DNA of 64,000 nucleotides, from assembly GCA_013373635.1 (NCBI GenBank), contig JABXHN010000019.1, forward strand, positions 155,864 through 219,863, in the 5' to 3' direction. Positions 53,796-63,600 of the stretch are shown here, in pieces. A model generated the notes under the pieces. The model was given only the letters and a program-made list of their open reading frames with translations, ran no database searches and was not told where the DNA came from. The stretch is from Flavobacteriaceae bacterium. GTDB lineage: Bacteria; Bacteroidota; Bacteroidia; Flavobacteriales; Flavobacteriaceae. Position 1 is the first letter of the stretch. Each line of letters starts with the position of its first letter. Position numbers and translations under genes: made by a program.

Positions 53796-54382
53796 TGGAA
53801 ACTATATTATTCTATATCAAATTAGGAGTCTTCCATGTTTTAGATTTAGGAGCATACGATCATTTGCTATTCTTATCAGCCATGGCGCTGCCCTTTAGTT
53901 TTTCTAAAAACAAAACCCTTTTTTACTTAGTAAGTGTATTTACAATTACACACTGTACTTCACTTGCCTTATCGACCTATGAAGTACTCGAGGTCAATAC
54001 CTCAGTCATAGAATTTTTAATCCCTTTGAGCATTTTGTTAATGGTGGTATTTGATGTCATATACACCCAAAAATTAAACAGCAAAAGTCTGAGATTTCAT
54101 TTGATTGCAACGGCCGTTTTTGGTCTCATTCACGGTTTTGGATTCTCCAATTACTTCAAGATGCTTATGGGTCAAACCCAAGACAAAATCACGGGACTGA
54201 TTTCATTTGCGATCGGTCTTGAAATCGCTCAACTCATTATCATTCTGATGGTTGTTGTAGTGGTATTATTACTGACTAAAACTCAATTGCAAAAACAGCA
54301 AATTATAAAATGGGGTGCACTCCTTATCGGAGCACTTACCTTACCTCTCTTATACAGCACTTTCACTTCTCTTTTAAACTAA
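53792..54382 (+). CDS. HupE/UreJ-family membrane protein
   Basis: A 196-residue inner-membrane protein with about six helices, HupE/UreJ type ([33 protein letters not shown]). In known cases it binds or transports nickel or cobalt, but many flavobacterial homologues have no metal context. Overlaps the DnaJ gene (ATGA) and is followed 45 bases later by dCMP deaminase. Here there is no nickel enzyme nearby. Confidence 0.8.
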   Translation: MMETILFYIKLGVFHVLDLGAYDHLLFLSAMALPFSFSKNKTLFYLVSVFTITHCTSLALSTYEVLEVNTSVIEFLIPLSILLMVVFDVIYTQKLNSKSLRFHLIATAVFGLIHGFGFSNYFKMLMGQTQDKITGLISFAIGLEIAQLIIILMVVVVVLLLTKTQLQKQQIIKWGALLIGALTLPLLYSTFTSLLN

Positions 54383-54427
54383 TTTGAAGCTTTGAACAAT
54401 TAGTCTTAAATTGGCCCTATCAATATT

Positions 54428-54859
54428 ATGAGCAAGGATAAAAAACAATTAAAGTACGACACTGCCTATTTGAAAATGGCAAGAGAATGGGGAGCGCTTT
54501 CTTACTGTGAACGCAAACAAGTGGGTGCGATTATGGTCAAGGAGCGAATGATCATCTCTGATGGCTATAATGGAACTCCTTCTGGCTTTGAGAATATCTG
54601 TGAGGACGAAGAAGGATATACCAAATGGTATGTTTTGCATGCAGAGGCCAATGCCATCTCTAAGGTTGCCTCTTCAACACATTCTTGTAAAGGAGCTACA
54701 CTGTACATCACCCTATCTCCTTGTAAGGAATGCAGTAAGCTCATTCATCAATCAGGGATTAATAGAGTAGTCTACGCCAATGCCTATAAAGATCTCTCTG
54801 GGATTAGGTTCTTAGAATCTGCAGGAGTAGAGACCCTACATTTGCCTTTTGAAGACTAG
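54428..54859 (+). CDS. Deoxycytidylate (dCMP) deaminase
   Basis: A 143-residue cytidine-deaminase-fold enzyme converting dCMP to dUMP for dTMP synthesis. Zinc site HAEANAI and SPCKECSKLI; the N-terminal CERKQVGAIMVKERMIISDG and NGTPSGFENIC are typical of dCMP deaminase/ComEB. Its end overlaps the convergent enoyl-CoA hydratase gene by four bases. Confidence 0.9.
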   Translation: MSKDKKQLKYDTAYLKMAREWGALSYCERKQVGAIMVKERMIISDGYNGTPSGFENICEDEEGYTKWYVLHAEANAISKVASSTHSCKGATLYITLSPCKECSKLIHQSGINRVVYANAYKDLSGIRFLESAGVETLHLPFED

Positions 54860-55626
54860 TCGAAGTTCGGTTTTCTTTTATTTAAAAAAGCATCAGTACC
54901 TTCCTTAAAATCATCGGTACCAAAACAGTGACCGAAATTTTCAATTTCACGTTGAAAACCTCCATCTTGATCGTATGCATTAATAGCGTCAATTGCATTG
55001 CTAATTGCTGAGGCTGAATTTTTTGAAATCTTTGTCGCCAATTTGATTGCCGTATCCATTAACTCATCCTGTGGAACTACAGAATTGACCAATCCCCAAT
55101 CACAGGCCTTTTTTGCGTCAATCATCGAGGCGGCACTAATGAGTTCCATCGCTCTTCCTTTTCCGATGAGTTTGGGAAGTCGTTGTGTTCCTCCATAACC
55201 AGGAATGACCCCTAAAGATACCTCAGGAAGCCCCATCAGGGCATTTTCACTAGCGATTCGAATATGAGATGCCATGGCGAGTTCGAGTCCTCCTCCAAGA
55301 GCATAACCATTGATTGCTGCAATCACAATCTTTGGACACATCTCAATCTTATCGAACAACTCCTCTTGTCCTCTCTGAGCTAATTCTTGCCCCTCTTCTG
55401 ATGAGAAATGAGCAAACTCAGCGATATCAGCACCTGCCACAAATGCTTTGTCCCCTTCTCCAGTAATTACAATCACTCGTATAGAAGAATTATGGCTCAA
55501 TTCATCGATAGCAGAACCCAGCTCTGCAATGGTTTCTCTGTTGAGAGCATTGAGTTTTTTTGGGCGATTGATCACTACAACAGCAGTTTTTTGGTCTACA
55601 GCTATTTTAATATTACGATAGGTCAT
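54856..55626 (-). CDS. Enoyl-CoA hydratase/isomerase family protein
   Basis: A 256-residue crotonase-fold enzyme, most likely 3-hydroxybutyryl-CoA dehydratase or enoyl-CoA hydratase. Oxyanion hole and catalytic region VAGADIAEFAH, GYALGGGLELAMASHIRIAS, PEVSLGVIPGYGGTQRLPKL (both Glu positions kept). Length is family-typical. One base downstream of the histidine kinase gene (minus strand), so co-transcribed though without obvious relation. Confidence 0.9.
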   Translation of the reverse strand: MTYRNIKIAVDQKTAVVVINRPKKLNALNRETIAELGSAIDELSHNSSIRVIVITGEGDKAFVAGADIAEFAHFSSEEGQELAQRGQEELFDKIEMCPKIVIAAINGYALGGGLELAMASHIRIASENALMGLPEVSLGVIPGYGGTQRLPKLIGKGRAMELISAASMIDAKKACDWGLVNSVVPQDELMDTAIKLATKISKNSASAISNAIDAINAYDQDGGFQREIENFGHCFGTDDFKEGTDAFLNKRKPNFD

Positions 55627-55627
55627 C

Positions 55628-57073
55628 TTAAAAGGCTTTTAAAGGTATTTCAATGGTAAAAACAGTCCCCTTTCCTACTTGGCTTTCACAGGATATTTTT
55701 CCCATATAATTTTCTACGATAGATTTGACCATTCCAAGCCCAAGCCCCATACCAGAACTCTTGGTAGTAAATTTAGGCTCAAAGATCTTTTGAATATGTT
55801 CAGGAGCAATCCCTTTGCCATTATCTTTAATAATGATTTTAAAGTGACTCTTTAAATTTAGAATCACTACTTCGATCAAAGGGTTTTGTTGTTCATCACA
55901 GGCCTGAATAGCATTCTTAACTAAATTATTAATGATTCGTATCAGTTGAGTGCGATCAAACTTCACCAATAAATCGACTTCACTTGGTTGAAAGCGAATA
56001 TAGGGTTTTGAAAATAATGAAAGAGCCAAACTCGTAATCTTATTGACGTCAATTTCTTCGCTTTGTTGAGCAGGCATTTGAGCAAAATCCGAAAAAGCTG
56101 AAGCGATATAACTAAGAGTATCTATTTGTTCCAATAGAATCTGTGTGTGTTCTCGAAGTTCCTCTTTGGCATTGGGGCTCTTTGGATCAAACTGTTGTTC
56201 GAATAATTGTAAGTTTAATCGCATTGGAGTCAATGGGTTTTTAATTTCATGTGCTACCTGTTTGGCCATTTCTCTCCATGCCTGTTCGCGTTCACTTTTA
56301 GCTAGCTTTTCAGCACTGCCTTTGAGCTGGTCAATCATCGAATTATAAGCTTCAATGAAAACTCTCATTTCCGGGCTCACATTAGTAACGTCAATTTTTT
56401 TAAAGCGCTGATCAAGATCGGTATGCTCCAAAGTATCTTTGATAATTTTAAACGACTTGGTGATATAAGAGGAAAACAAATAAGCAATTCCAATCGCAAT
56501 GAGAAAAAGCAGCAGGTAAACGATTGTTAATCGCCCTAAAAATTCATTCAGTTCGCGTTGATTAAAACTGTTGTCTTGATAATAAGGAAGGTGAAGAATG
56601 CAAATGGGAGCGCCCTTTTGATCCACCACAAATCGGTAGGAAGAAAGGTAATTAGTTCCATTGATATTGGTTTCATTCACATGGCGATCACTACGGGTAT
56701 CTAGAACCTTCATGATCGCATCAGGAACCTTGTCTGGAGTAGGAATCAACTCCTGATCGTACATCCCCGTCGCCAACAAGCTTCCGTCGAGTCCATAAAC
56801 ATTAAAATTGATGTTTTGAATATAGGAAATACTATTGACTTCATCTTTTAAATAGGTCGAAAGTGACTGAGATTCATCCCAATGATTGTGTTCTAAAATA
56901 CTTAGAATACTACGCTCCAGTTGGGTTTCCTTACGCTCCAATCGATGTTCGTGATAATCCTTAGCCTGTTCGGTGTATTGATAAATAGTGATTCCAGCAA
57001 TCAAAGCGGAAGCCACTAGCACCAGGGCGATCATGGTCATAAATATTCTAACTCGTAAGGAACTGTTCTTCAT
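55628..57073 (-). CDS. NtrY-like sensor histidine kinase
   Basis: A 481-residue membrane sensor. First membrane segment about 9-30, extracytoplasmic sensor region to about 178, second segment 178-200 (VYLLLFLIAIGIAYLFSSYI), HAMP-like about 200-255, HisKA with the phospho-accepting His in QVAHEIKNPLTPMRLNLQLF, and HATPase with IRIINNLVKNAIQACDEQQN and DNGKGI, GMGLGLGMVKSIV. No response regulator gene is adjacent, so its partner must be elsewhere. The periplasmic domain senses an unknown signal. Confidence 0.88.
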   Translation of the reverse strand: MKNSSLRVRIFMTMIALVLVASALIAGITIYQYTEQAKDYHEHRLERKETQLERSILSILEHNHWDESQSLSTYLKDEVNSISYIQNINFNVYGLDGSLLATGMYDQELIPTPDKVPDAIMKVLDTRSDRHVNETNINGTNYLSSYRFVVDQKGAPICILHLPYYQDNSFNQRELNEFLGRLTIVYLLLFLIAIGIAYLFSSYITKSFKIIKDTLEHTDLDQRFKKIDVTNVSPEMRVFIEAYNSMIDQLKGSAEKLAKSEREQAWREMAKQVAHEIKNPLTPMRLNLQLFEQQFDPKSPNAKEELREHTQILLEQIDTLSYIASAFSDFAQMPAQQSEEIDVNKITSLALSLFSKPYIRFQPSEVDLLVKFDRTQLIRIINNLVKNAIQACDEQQNPLIEVVILNLKSHFKIIIKDNGKGIAPEHIQKIFEPKFTTKSSGMGLGLGMVKSIVENYMGKISCESQVGKGTVFTIEIPLKAF

Positions 57074-57188
57074 ATCAGACGATTTTCAATGACTAAGTTA
57101 GTAAAAAGCAGGATTTAAACGAATGGAACAGGAAAGGCTTTAACCTTTATTTAAGGGATTGCTTGAAGTAGTTCTAAGCATTTTTAAT

Positions 57189-57196
57189 TATTTTTG
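57189..57196 (+). promoter_or_regulatory. -7 element of the bacilliredoxin gene
   Basis: TATTTTTG matches TAnnTTTG, 18 bases before the start codon; drives the bacilliredoxin-acyltransferase-hemH run. Confidence 0.55.
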
Positions 57197-57214
57197 CAGT
57201 CTAAAAATTAGATT

Positions 57215-57625
57215 ATGTATCCAGAAGAATTAATAGTACCGATGAGAGCAGAGCTCTCACAAAGAGGATTTCAAGATTTATATACTGCAGAGGAAGTTGT
57301 AGAGGCGCTTTCCAAAGAAGGAACTACGTTACTCGTGGTAAACTCAGTTTGTGGATGTGCTGCAGGAGCAGCCAGACCAGCAGCTGTAATGAGCTTAGCC
57401 AACGATAAAACTCCAGATAACTGCTGTGCTGTTTTTGCTGGAGTTGATTTTCAGGCGGTAGAAAAAGCGAGAGAGCTTATGTTGCCTTTTCCTCCTTCAT
57501 CTCCTTCAATTGCCCTTTTTAAAGACGGGGAATTGGTTCATATGATTGAAAGACATCATATCGAAGGAAGACCTGCAGATTTAATCGCTGAAAACTTAAA
57601 AGCAGCTTATAACGAATTCTGTTAA
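57215..57625 (+). CDS. BrxA/BrxB-family bacilliredoxin
   Basis: A 136-residue thioredoxin-fold protein of the YphP/YqiW (DUF1094) family, with the active-site CGCAAGAARPA (CxC) and conserved EELIVPMRAELSQRGF start. Known members reduce bacillithiol mixed disulfides on proteins. The acyltransferase gene follows after two bases. Confidence 0.92.
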   Translation: MYPEELIVPMRAELSQRGFQDLYTAEEVVEALSKEGTTLLVVNSVCGCAAGAARPAAVMSLANDKTPDNCCAVFAGVDFQAVEKARELMLPFPPSSPSIALFKDGELVHMIERHHIEGRPADLIAENLKAAYNEFC

Positions 57626-57627
57626 GC

Positions 57628-58365
57628 TTGAGCAAACTCTTAGCCTATCCACTGAGTATCGTGTACAATCTGTTTTTTGGATTGACACTCTTAGTGTTTC
57701 ACCCTATTCAGTGGATATGCTTAACTATTTTTGGATACCAAGCACATAAAGCTTCGGTATCCATTATGAATTTCTTTCTGGTCCTTTGGACAAGAATCTT
57801 AGGAACCCGATACAGTTATTTTTCTGAGGAACAACTACCCAAAGGAAAAGCGGTCATCATCGTTGCCAATCATCAAAGTCTTTACGATATTCCCTATATC
57901 ATTTGGAAACTCAGAAGTCTCCATCCTAAATTTGTCGCTAAAAAAGAACTCGGCAAAGGCATTCCTTCGGTTTCATTCAACCTCAAATACGGAGGATCAG
58001 TCCTAATCGATCGAAAAAGCCCTGATCAATCACTCAAGGCAATAGCTTCGCTGGGAACTTATATTGAAAAACATAAAAGAACCGCTGTTATTTTTCCAGA
58101 AGGGACCCGTTCTAAGGACGGTCAACCGAGAAAATTCAAAAGAGGTGGTCTCAAAATTCTAATGGAAAACAGCCCCAACGCTGTCATCCTACCCATCAGT
58201 ATTAGTAATTCCTGGAAAATGCACCGTTGGGGTGCATTCCCAAACGGAATTGGAGTACATTTAAAGTTTTATCTTCACCCTCCTATTGAAAACAGTGGAG
58301 ACTCTGAAATAATCATCGACAAAGTAGAACAACTCATTAAATCAGGTATTCAGAATAATGGCTAA
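57628..58365 (+). CDS. 1-acyl-sn-glycerol-3-phosphate acyltransferase
   Basis: Membrane-bound PlsC-type acyltransferase (245 residues) making phosphatidate. Motif I NHQSLYDIP (NHxxxxD) and motif III FPEGTRSKDGQPRKFKRGG; hydrophobic N-terminal region about 5-45. The start is TTG at 57628 (SKLLAYPLSIVYN) two bases after the bacilliredoxin stop; the next in-frame Met (about residue 46) would remove a normal membrane segment. Overlaps hemH by eight bases. Confidence 0.9.
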   Translation: MSKLLAYPLSIVYNLFFGLTLLVFHPIQWICLTIFGYQAHKASVSIMNFFLVLWTRILGTRYSYFSEEQLPKGKAVIIVANHQSLYDIPYIIWKLRSLHPKFVAKKELGKGIPSVSFNLKYGGSVLIDRKSPDQSLKAIASLGTYIEKHKRTAVIFPEGTRSKDGQPRKFKRGGLKILMENSPNAVILPISISNSWKMHRWGAFPNGIGVHLKFYLHPPIENSGDSEIIIDKVEQLIKSGIQNNG

Positions 58366-59404
58366 ACTCAACAAAAAGGGAGTACTTATCATCAATTTAG
58401 GTTCCCCAAAAAGTCCAACTGCAAAGGATGTTAAACCTTATTTAGCAGAATTTTTAATGGATGAACGCGTCATCGATCTTCCAAAACTTTTGAGAACTTT
58501 TTTAGTGAAAGGAATCATATTAAATGTAAGGCCTAAAAAATCTGCAAAAGCCTATAAAAAAATCTGGTGGGAAGAAGGATCTCCATTAATTGTGATTTCA
58601 GAGCGCTTTACGGAAAAACTAAGAAATGCTATTGATATCCCTGTAGCACTAGGGATGCGCTATGGAGAGATGAGCATTCAAAAGGCACTACAAGAACTCC
58701 AAGATCAGGGTGTTCAAGAGGTGTACGTCATTCCGATGTATCCTCAGTACGCTATGAGTTCTTACGAAACAGTTGAAGTAAAAACAAGGGAGGTTCAACA
58801 GGACTTTTTTCCAAATATGAAACTCAGCTTTAAAAAAGCTTTTTATCAAGACGCTGATTATATCGATGTCTTAGCCAAGGATGTACAACAAAAAATTCAA
58901 GGTAAAGACTACGACCATATTCTTGTTTCCTATCACGGAGTGCCCGAACGACACATTCGAAAAGGCGATGTGACAAAATCCCATTGTAAAATGGATGGAA
59001 AGTGCTGTATCTCCGACTCTAAAGCCCATGAATTTTGCTACAAACACCAATGTGTGACCACTACGATCAAACTACGAGAAGCCCTTGGTGAATCAGAAGA
59101 AAACCTCACCCATTCTTTTCAATCACGTCTTGGTTCTGATGCCTGGATCAAACCTTATACTGACAAAGAATTTGAGCGATTAGCAAAAGAAGGAAAGAAA
59201 AAACTTTTAGTAATTACTCCTGCTTTCGTAGCCGACTGTTTAGAAACACTGGAAGAGATTGCCATGGAAGGAAAAGAGCAGTTTTTAGAGGCTGGAGGGG
59301 ATACTTACGAGCATATCAGCTGTCTAAATGATGCGGATCCATGGGTTGCAACTGTCGCCAATTGGGTTCAGAATTGGAATGAAGGTTCCTCCTCTATTGA
59401 TTGA
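58358..59404 (+). CDS. hemH: Ferrochelatase
   Basis: Inserts Fe(II) into protoporphyrin IX, last step of haem synthesis (348 residues). Motifs: LINLGSPKSPTAKDVKPYL, HGVPERHIRKGD with the metal-site His, and ITPAFVADCLETLEEIAMEG with the conserved Glu. There is a Cys-rich stretch CKMDGKCCISDSKAHEFCYK and then QC, as in flavobacterial ferrochelatases. Ends convergent with the small lipoprotein gene, with an 11-base overlap. Confidence 0.93.
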   Translation: MAKLNKKGVLIINLGSPKSPTAKDVKPYLAEFLMDERVIDLPKLLRTFLVKGIILNVRPKKSAKAYKKIWWEEGSPLIVISERFTEKLRNAIDIPVALGMRYGEMSIQKALQELQDQGVQEVYVIPMYPQYAMSSYETVEVKTREVQQDFFPNMKLSFKKAFYQDADYIDVLAKDVQQKIQGKDYDHILVSYHGVPERHIRKGDVTKSHCKMDGKCCISDSKAHEFCYKHQCVTTTIKLREALGESEENLTHSFQSRLGSDAWIKPYTDKEFERLAKEGKKKLLVITPAFVADCLETLEEIAMEGKEQFLEAGGDTYEHISCLNDADPWVATVANWVQNWNEGSSSID

Positions 59405-59651
59405 TTTTTATTTCAATTAATGCTCTAGAGATTTCTGGTTTGTAGATAGCTCCCGTTGCAAAATCTACAATAGTCCCTGGAGCAAATAAAATTAAATCAG
59501 CTAAAAGGGCGATTACACGAACTTCTCGTTGTGGCTCGCCTGGCTTTGGTTTTCTTTTTTGCTCTTCAGAGATAGGACCCCCTAAAAGAGTGGCGCAACT
59601 GGTACTGAGCATTGCTACTACAAATACTAAAGCAATCATTGATGTTTTCAT
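59394..59651 (-). CDS. Small lipoprotein, unknown function
   Basis: An 85-residue predicted lipoprotein: MKTSMIALVFVVAMLSTSC (Cys19) with a short Gly/Pro-rich part (EEQKRKPKPGEPQREVR) and a hydrophobic segment (VIALLADLILFAPGTIVDFA). Typical small Bacteroidetes lipoprotein. No family recognised. Confidence 0.75.
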   Translation of the reverse strand: MKTSMIALVFVVAMLSTSCATLLGGPISEEQKRKPKPGEPQREVRVIALLADLILFAPGTIVDFATGAIYKPEISRALIEIKINQ

Positions 59652-59783
59652 AGGATTTCGTTTATAATTCTAAAGCACAAAAATTAGACCATTATTGTCG
59701 TTTATCGAACAGCCTCTCTGATTCGAGATGAATTAATTAAAATTGTCTATTCTAATTGATCAATTAAATGAGTTACTATAATT

Positions 59784-59808
59784 TGTACGGTAAATTTCCG
59801 TACATTTG
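59784..59808. promoter_or_regulatory. Palindromic operator over the promoter of the toxin-antitoxin operon
   Basis: TGTACGG-N7-CCGTACA (59784-59804) is a perfect 7-bp inverted repeat around TAAATTT. The -7 element TACATTTG (59801-59808, exact TAnnTTTG) overlaps its right arm. The antitoxin start is 16 bases downstream. RHH antitoxins of the DUF1778 type are known to repress their own operon, so this is a natural binding site. Confidence 0.75.
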
Positions 59809-59823
59809 TAACAAACCACAACT

Positions 59824-60105
59824 ATGGACTCACAATTGACAAAAGAAGAACGAATTGAAATTAGAGTATCATCTAAAGATAAAAAAATGTTTAAACTCGC
59901 TCAAAAATTAAGTGGAGATAAGACTTTTAGCAATTTTATTGTCCGTATTGTAAAAAATCATGCAGAAGATATAATTGCTAAAAACAACAAAATTTTAATA
60001 TCCGATAGAGATCGTCAACTTTTTTTTGATTCGGTATTTAGCGATACAAAACCTAATCAAAACTTGATTAATGCTGCAAAGCGATTCAAGAGTAAAAAAA
60101 CATAG
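59824..60105 (+). CDS. DUF1778-family (TacA/AtaR-type) antitoxin
   Basis: A 93-residue ribbon-helix-helix DNA-binding protein. RHH core is TKEERIEIRVSSKDKKMFKL then AQKLSGDKTFSNFIVRIVKN; the C-terminal part (SDRDRQLFFDSVFSDTKPNQ) has the DUF1778 tail that wraps the toxin. Two bases upstream of the GNAT toxin gene. Neutralises the toxin and represses the operon through the palindrome upstream. Confidence 0.92.
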   Translation: MDSQLTKEERIEIRVSSKDKKMFKLAQKLSGDKTFSNFIVRIVKNHAEDIIAKNNKILISDRDRQLFFDSVFSDTKPNQNLINAAKRFKSKKT

Positions 60106-60107
60106 GT

Positions 60108-60599
60108 ATGAGAATAGTCCTATTGTCAAGGCGTCATCATAAAAACAGCTTTCAATGTGAGGAAAATTCTCTAAATGATTATTTGCATAAACAAGCATTT
60201 CAGGACATTAGAAAAAAATTAGCTGTTTGTTTTGTGGCGGTTGATCAAATGGAACGTGTACTAGGTTATTATACCTTGAGTAGCGAAAGCCTCGGTAGAG
60301 ATCTCATTCCAAATAAATATCTCAAAAGAATTCCAAAAAATTACAATGCTCCCGTAGTACTGTTGGGAAGGTTAGCCAGAGACCTCAAAGCTAAAGGATC
60401 AGGGCTTGGTGAAGAGCTGTTGATCGATGCGTTATTTAGAAGCTTTAGCTTGTCAGAACAATCAATAGGTGCTATGGCCGTCATCGTAGATCCAATTAGT
60501 GACTCAGCGCGAAGCTTTTATAATAAGTATGGGTTTATAGCTTTAAAAGACAGTTCTAAAATGTTTCTACCAATGAATACTATTAAGAAACTTATTTGA
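60108..60599 (+). CDS. GNAT-family tRNA-acetylating toxin (TacT/AtaT type)
   Basis: A 163-residue GNAT acetyltransferase. Opens with a short conserved DYLHKQAFQDIRKKLAVCFV region; the acetyl-CoA loop is LGRLARDLKAKGSGLGEELL; the catalytic Tyr lies in ARSFYNKYGF. Known relatives acetylate the alpha-amine of an aminoacyl-tRNA and stop translation. Paired with a DUF1778 antitoxin, as expected. Which aminoacyl-tRNA it targets is not visible. Confidence 0.92.
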   Translation: MRIVLLSRRHHKNSFQCEENSLNDYLHKQAFQDIRKKLAVCFVAVDQMERVLGYYTLSSESLGRDLIPNKYLKRIPKNYNAPVVLLGRLARDLKAKGSGLGEELLIDALFRSFSLSEQSIGAMAVIVDPISDSARSFYNKYGFIALKDSSKMFLPMNTIKKLI

Positions 60600-60656
60600 A
60601 CACCTTGCTGCTTAATGACAAATTGAATCCACAACTCTCATTTCATATTTTTTTAG

Positions 60657-60664
60657 TACTTTAG
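60657..60664 (+). promoter_or_regulatory. -7 element of the second VPS10/BNR-repeat gene
   Basis: TACTTTAG, in the same 14-mer as at 1662-1675 (TTTTAGTACTTTAG), 36 bases before the start codon. Resembles TAnnTTTG with one change. Confidence 0.4.
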
Positions 60665-60699
60665 TTAGGATCATCTTTTACTAACTAAACCCTTCTTCG

Positions 60700-63600
60700 A
60701 TGAAAAAATTGACACTCATCAGTACATTTGCTCTTGTAGCTATGATGGTATTTCCTACACAAAACCTAGTCGCACAGAGAAAAAGAAAAGCTCCAACCAC
60801 TAATTTTGACGAACAACTTTACAGCAGTCTTGAATACCGACTTGTTGGTCCCTTTAGAGGAGGTCGATCAGCTGCAGTCACTGGAGTCCCAGGTCAAGAT
60901 AATTTGTACTATATGGGAGCCACTGGAGGTGGAGTATGGAAAACTACGGATGCTGGAACTACTTGGGAAAATATTTCTGATGGATTCTTTGGAGGTTCCA
61001 TTGGATCTGTTGCTGTAGCTCCTTCTGATCACAATGTAATCTACGTAGGAGGCGGTGAAGGCACCATCAGAGGAAATGTCTCTTCTGGATATGGAGTTTA
61101 CAAAAGTATTGATGCAGGTAAGACTTGGGATCATATCGGTCTTCCAAACTCAAGACACATCCCCAGAATTAGAATTCATCCAACAAACCCAGATATCGTC
61201 TATGCAGCCGTTCTTGGAAACATCTACAAACCCAATAATGATCGTGGAGTATACAAAAGTACCGATGGAGGAAAAACTTGGAGAAAGACTCTTTTTGCTA
61301 ATGGACAAGCAGGTGCTGTTGATTTGATCATCGATCCAAATAATGCACGTGTTCTTTACGCTTCTACTTGGAGAATACAACGCACTCCCTACAGTATGGA
61401 TTCAGGAGGAGAAGGTTCAGCTCTTTGGAAGTCAACCGATGCGGGTGAAACTTGGACCGAGATTTCAAAAAACAAAGGATTTGCAAAAGGAACCCTAGGG
61501 ATTATTGGAGTGACTGTATCACCAGTCAATTCAGATCGCGTTTGGGCTATTGCTGAGAACAAAGAACAAGGAGGGCTCTACCGTTCGGAAGATGGTGGTG
61601 AAACGTGGACTCAAATTAACTCCGAGCGTAAACTGAGACAACGTGCTTGGTACTATACCAAGGTATACGCAGATACTCAAGACCTCAATACGGTTTATGT
61701 GATGAATGTACAGTATCACAAATCGACCGATGGAGGTAAGACCTTTAGTACTCACAACGCTCCTCATGGAGATCACCACGATTTGTGGATTGCTCCTGAA
61801 AACAATCAGCGTATGATTATCGCCGATGATGGAGGTGGTCAAGTATCTAATGATGGAGGTGGAACTTGGTCGACCTATGGGAATCAACCTACTGCTCAGT
61901 TCTACAGAGTCACTACTGACAATAGTTTTCCCTATAAAATTTTAGCGGCTCAGCAAGACAATTCCACTGTTCGAATCAATCACCGATCGAGTGGACGTTA
62001 CATTTCTGAAGATGATTGGGAAGCTACCGCTGGAGGAGAATCGGCTCATATTGCAGTAGATCCACTTGATAACGATATCGTATACGGAGGTTCTTATGAC
62101 GGTTTTTTAACCCGAGTTAATCACAAAAATGAAACTACAAGAGGAATCAATGTTTGGCCTGATAACCCTATGGGGGCTGGAGCTGAAGCGATGAAATACC
62201 GTTTCCAATGGAATTTCCCAATTCAGTTTTCAAGACACAATCCAAAGGCTTTATACACCCTTTCGAACCATGTACACCGTTCTACAAATGAAGGACAAAG
62301 CTGGGAAGTGCTCTCTGGAGATCTCACCAGAAATGAACCTTCAAAATTAAAATCAAGTGGAGGTCCTATCACTCAAGACAATACCTCAGTTGAATATTAC
62401 GGAACCTTATTCGCAATGGATGAAAGTCCTCTTAAAGAAGGTGTTCTATGGGTAGGATCTGATGATGGATTAGTTCATGTTTCAAAAGACAATGGAGCGA
62501 CTTGGACCAATGTGACTCCAAAACAAATGCCAACCTGGGCAATGGTTAACAGTATTGATGCTTCTCACTTCGATGAGGGTTCTGCCTATATCGCGGCTAC
62601 CTTGTACAAAGAGGGAGATTTTAGACCATACCTCTATAAGACATCAGATTACGGAGCTACATGGACTACAATTACGTCTGGAATTGATGCTGAGCATTTT
62701 ACCAGAGTTGTACGAGCAGATCCAAAGCGCAAAGGTTTACTTTACGCGGGTACCGAAACAGGAATGTATATCTCTTTTGACGATGGTACGAGCTGGAAAC
62801 CATTCCAACTCAATCTACCCATTGTGCCAATTACAGACCTTACTATTAAAGACAACAACCTTATCGTTGCGACTCAGGGAAGAGCCTTGTGGATCATTGA
62901 CGATTTAACTGTATTACACCAATTGCACTCTAATACAACCGATAAGGCTATTCTATACGCTCCTAAAGATTCTTATAGAACAAAAGGTGGCGGTGGAAGA
63001 GCTTCTAAAACTGCAGGAACCAATCACCCTAATGGAGTCATTACTCATTTTTACCTTCCTAAAGAAGATTCAAAAGTATCCCTTCGATTTACCAATGCCG
63101 CAGGAGACACTATAGAAACTTATGGTACCGATGAAAAGAAAAACAAGCTCAAAATTAAAAAAGGTGGAAACACCTTTGTTTGGGATACCAGAGGTTTAGG
63201 AGCTAAAAGATTAGACGGAATGATTCTTTGGTGGGCCAATCTCGATGGACCAAAAGCAGTTCCAGGTAACTACGCTGTTCACTTAGAAGTAGATGGAGTG
63301 TCTCAAAAACAAGACTTTAAAATTGTTGCGGATCCAAGAACAGAATCAAGTGTCGATGGCATGCAACAACAATACGATTTCATCACTAAGGTCAACACCA
63401 CCATCAATAAGGCACATGAAGCTATTGAGACTATTAGAGCGACCAACAAACAATTAGCTGCTTTCCAGAAGCAATACAAAGATGATGAGTCGGTGAGTGA
63501 TTTAGTTGAAAAAGCAAAAGCCATGGCTGATTCACTTTCAGAAGTTGAGAAGACCTTGTATCAAACTCAGAACAGATCTGGTCAAGATCCACTCAATTTC

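Noticed and set aside
57120..57180. Weak hairpin AAAGG-CCTTT upstream of the bacilliredoxin gene as a terminator for the kinase side
   Set aside because: The stem is only five bases with no T-run on either strand, and the kinase gene begins, not ends, there.
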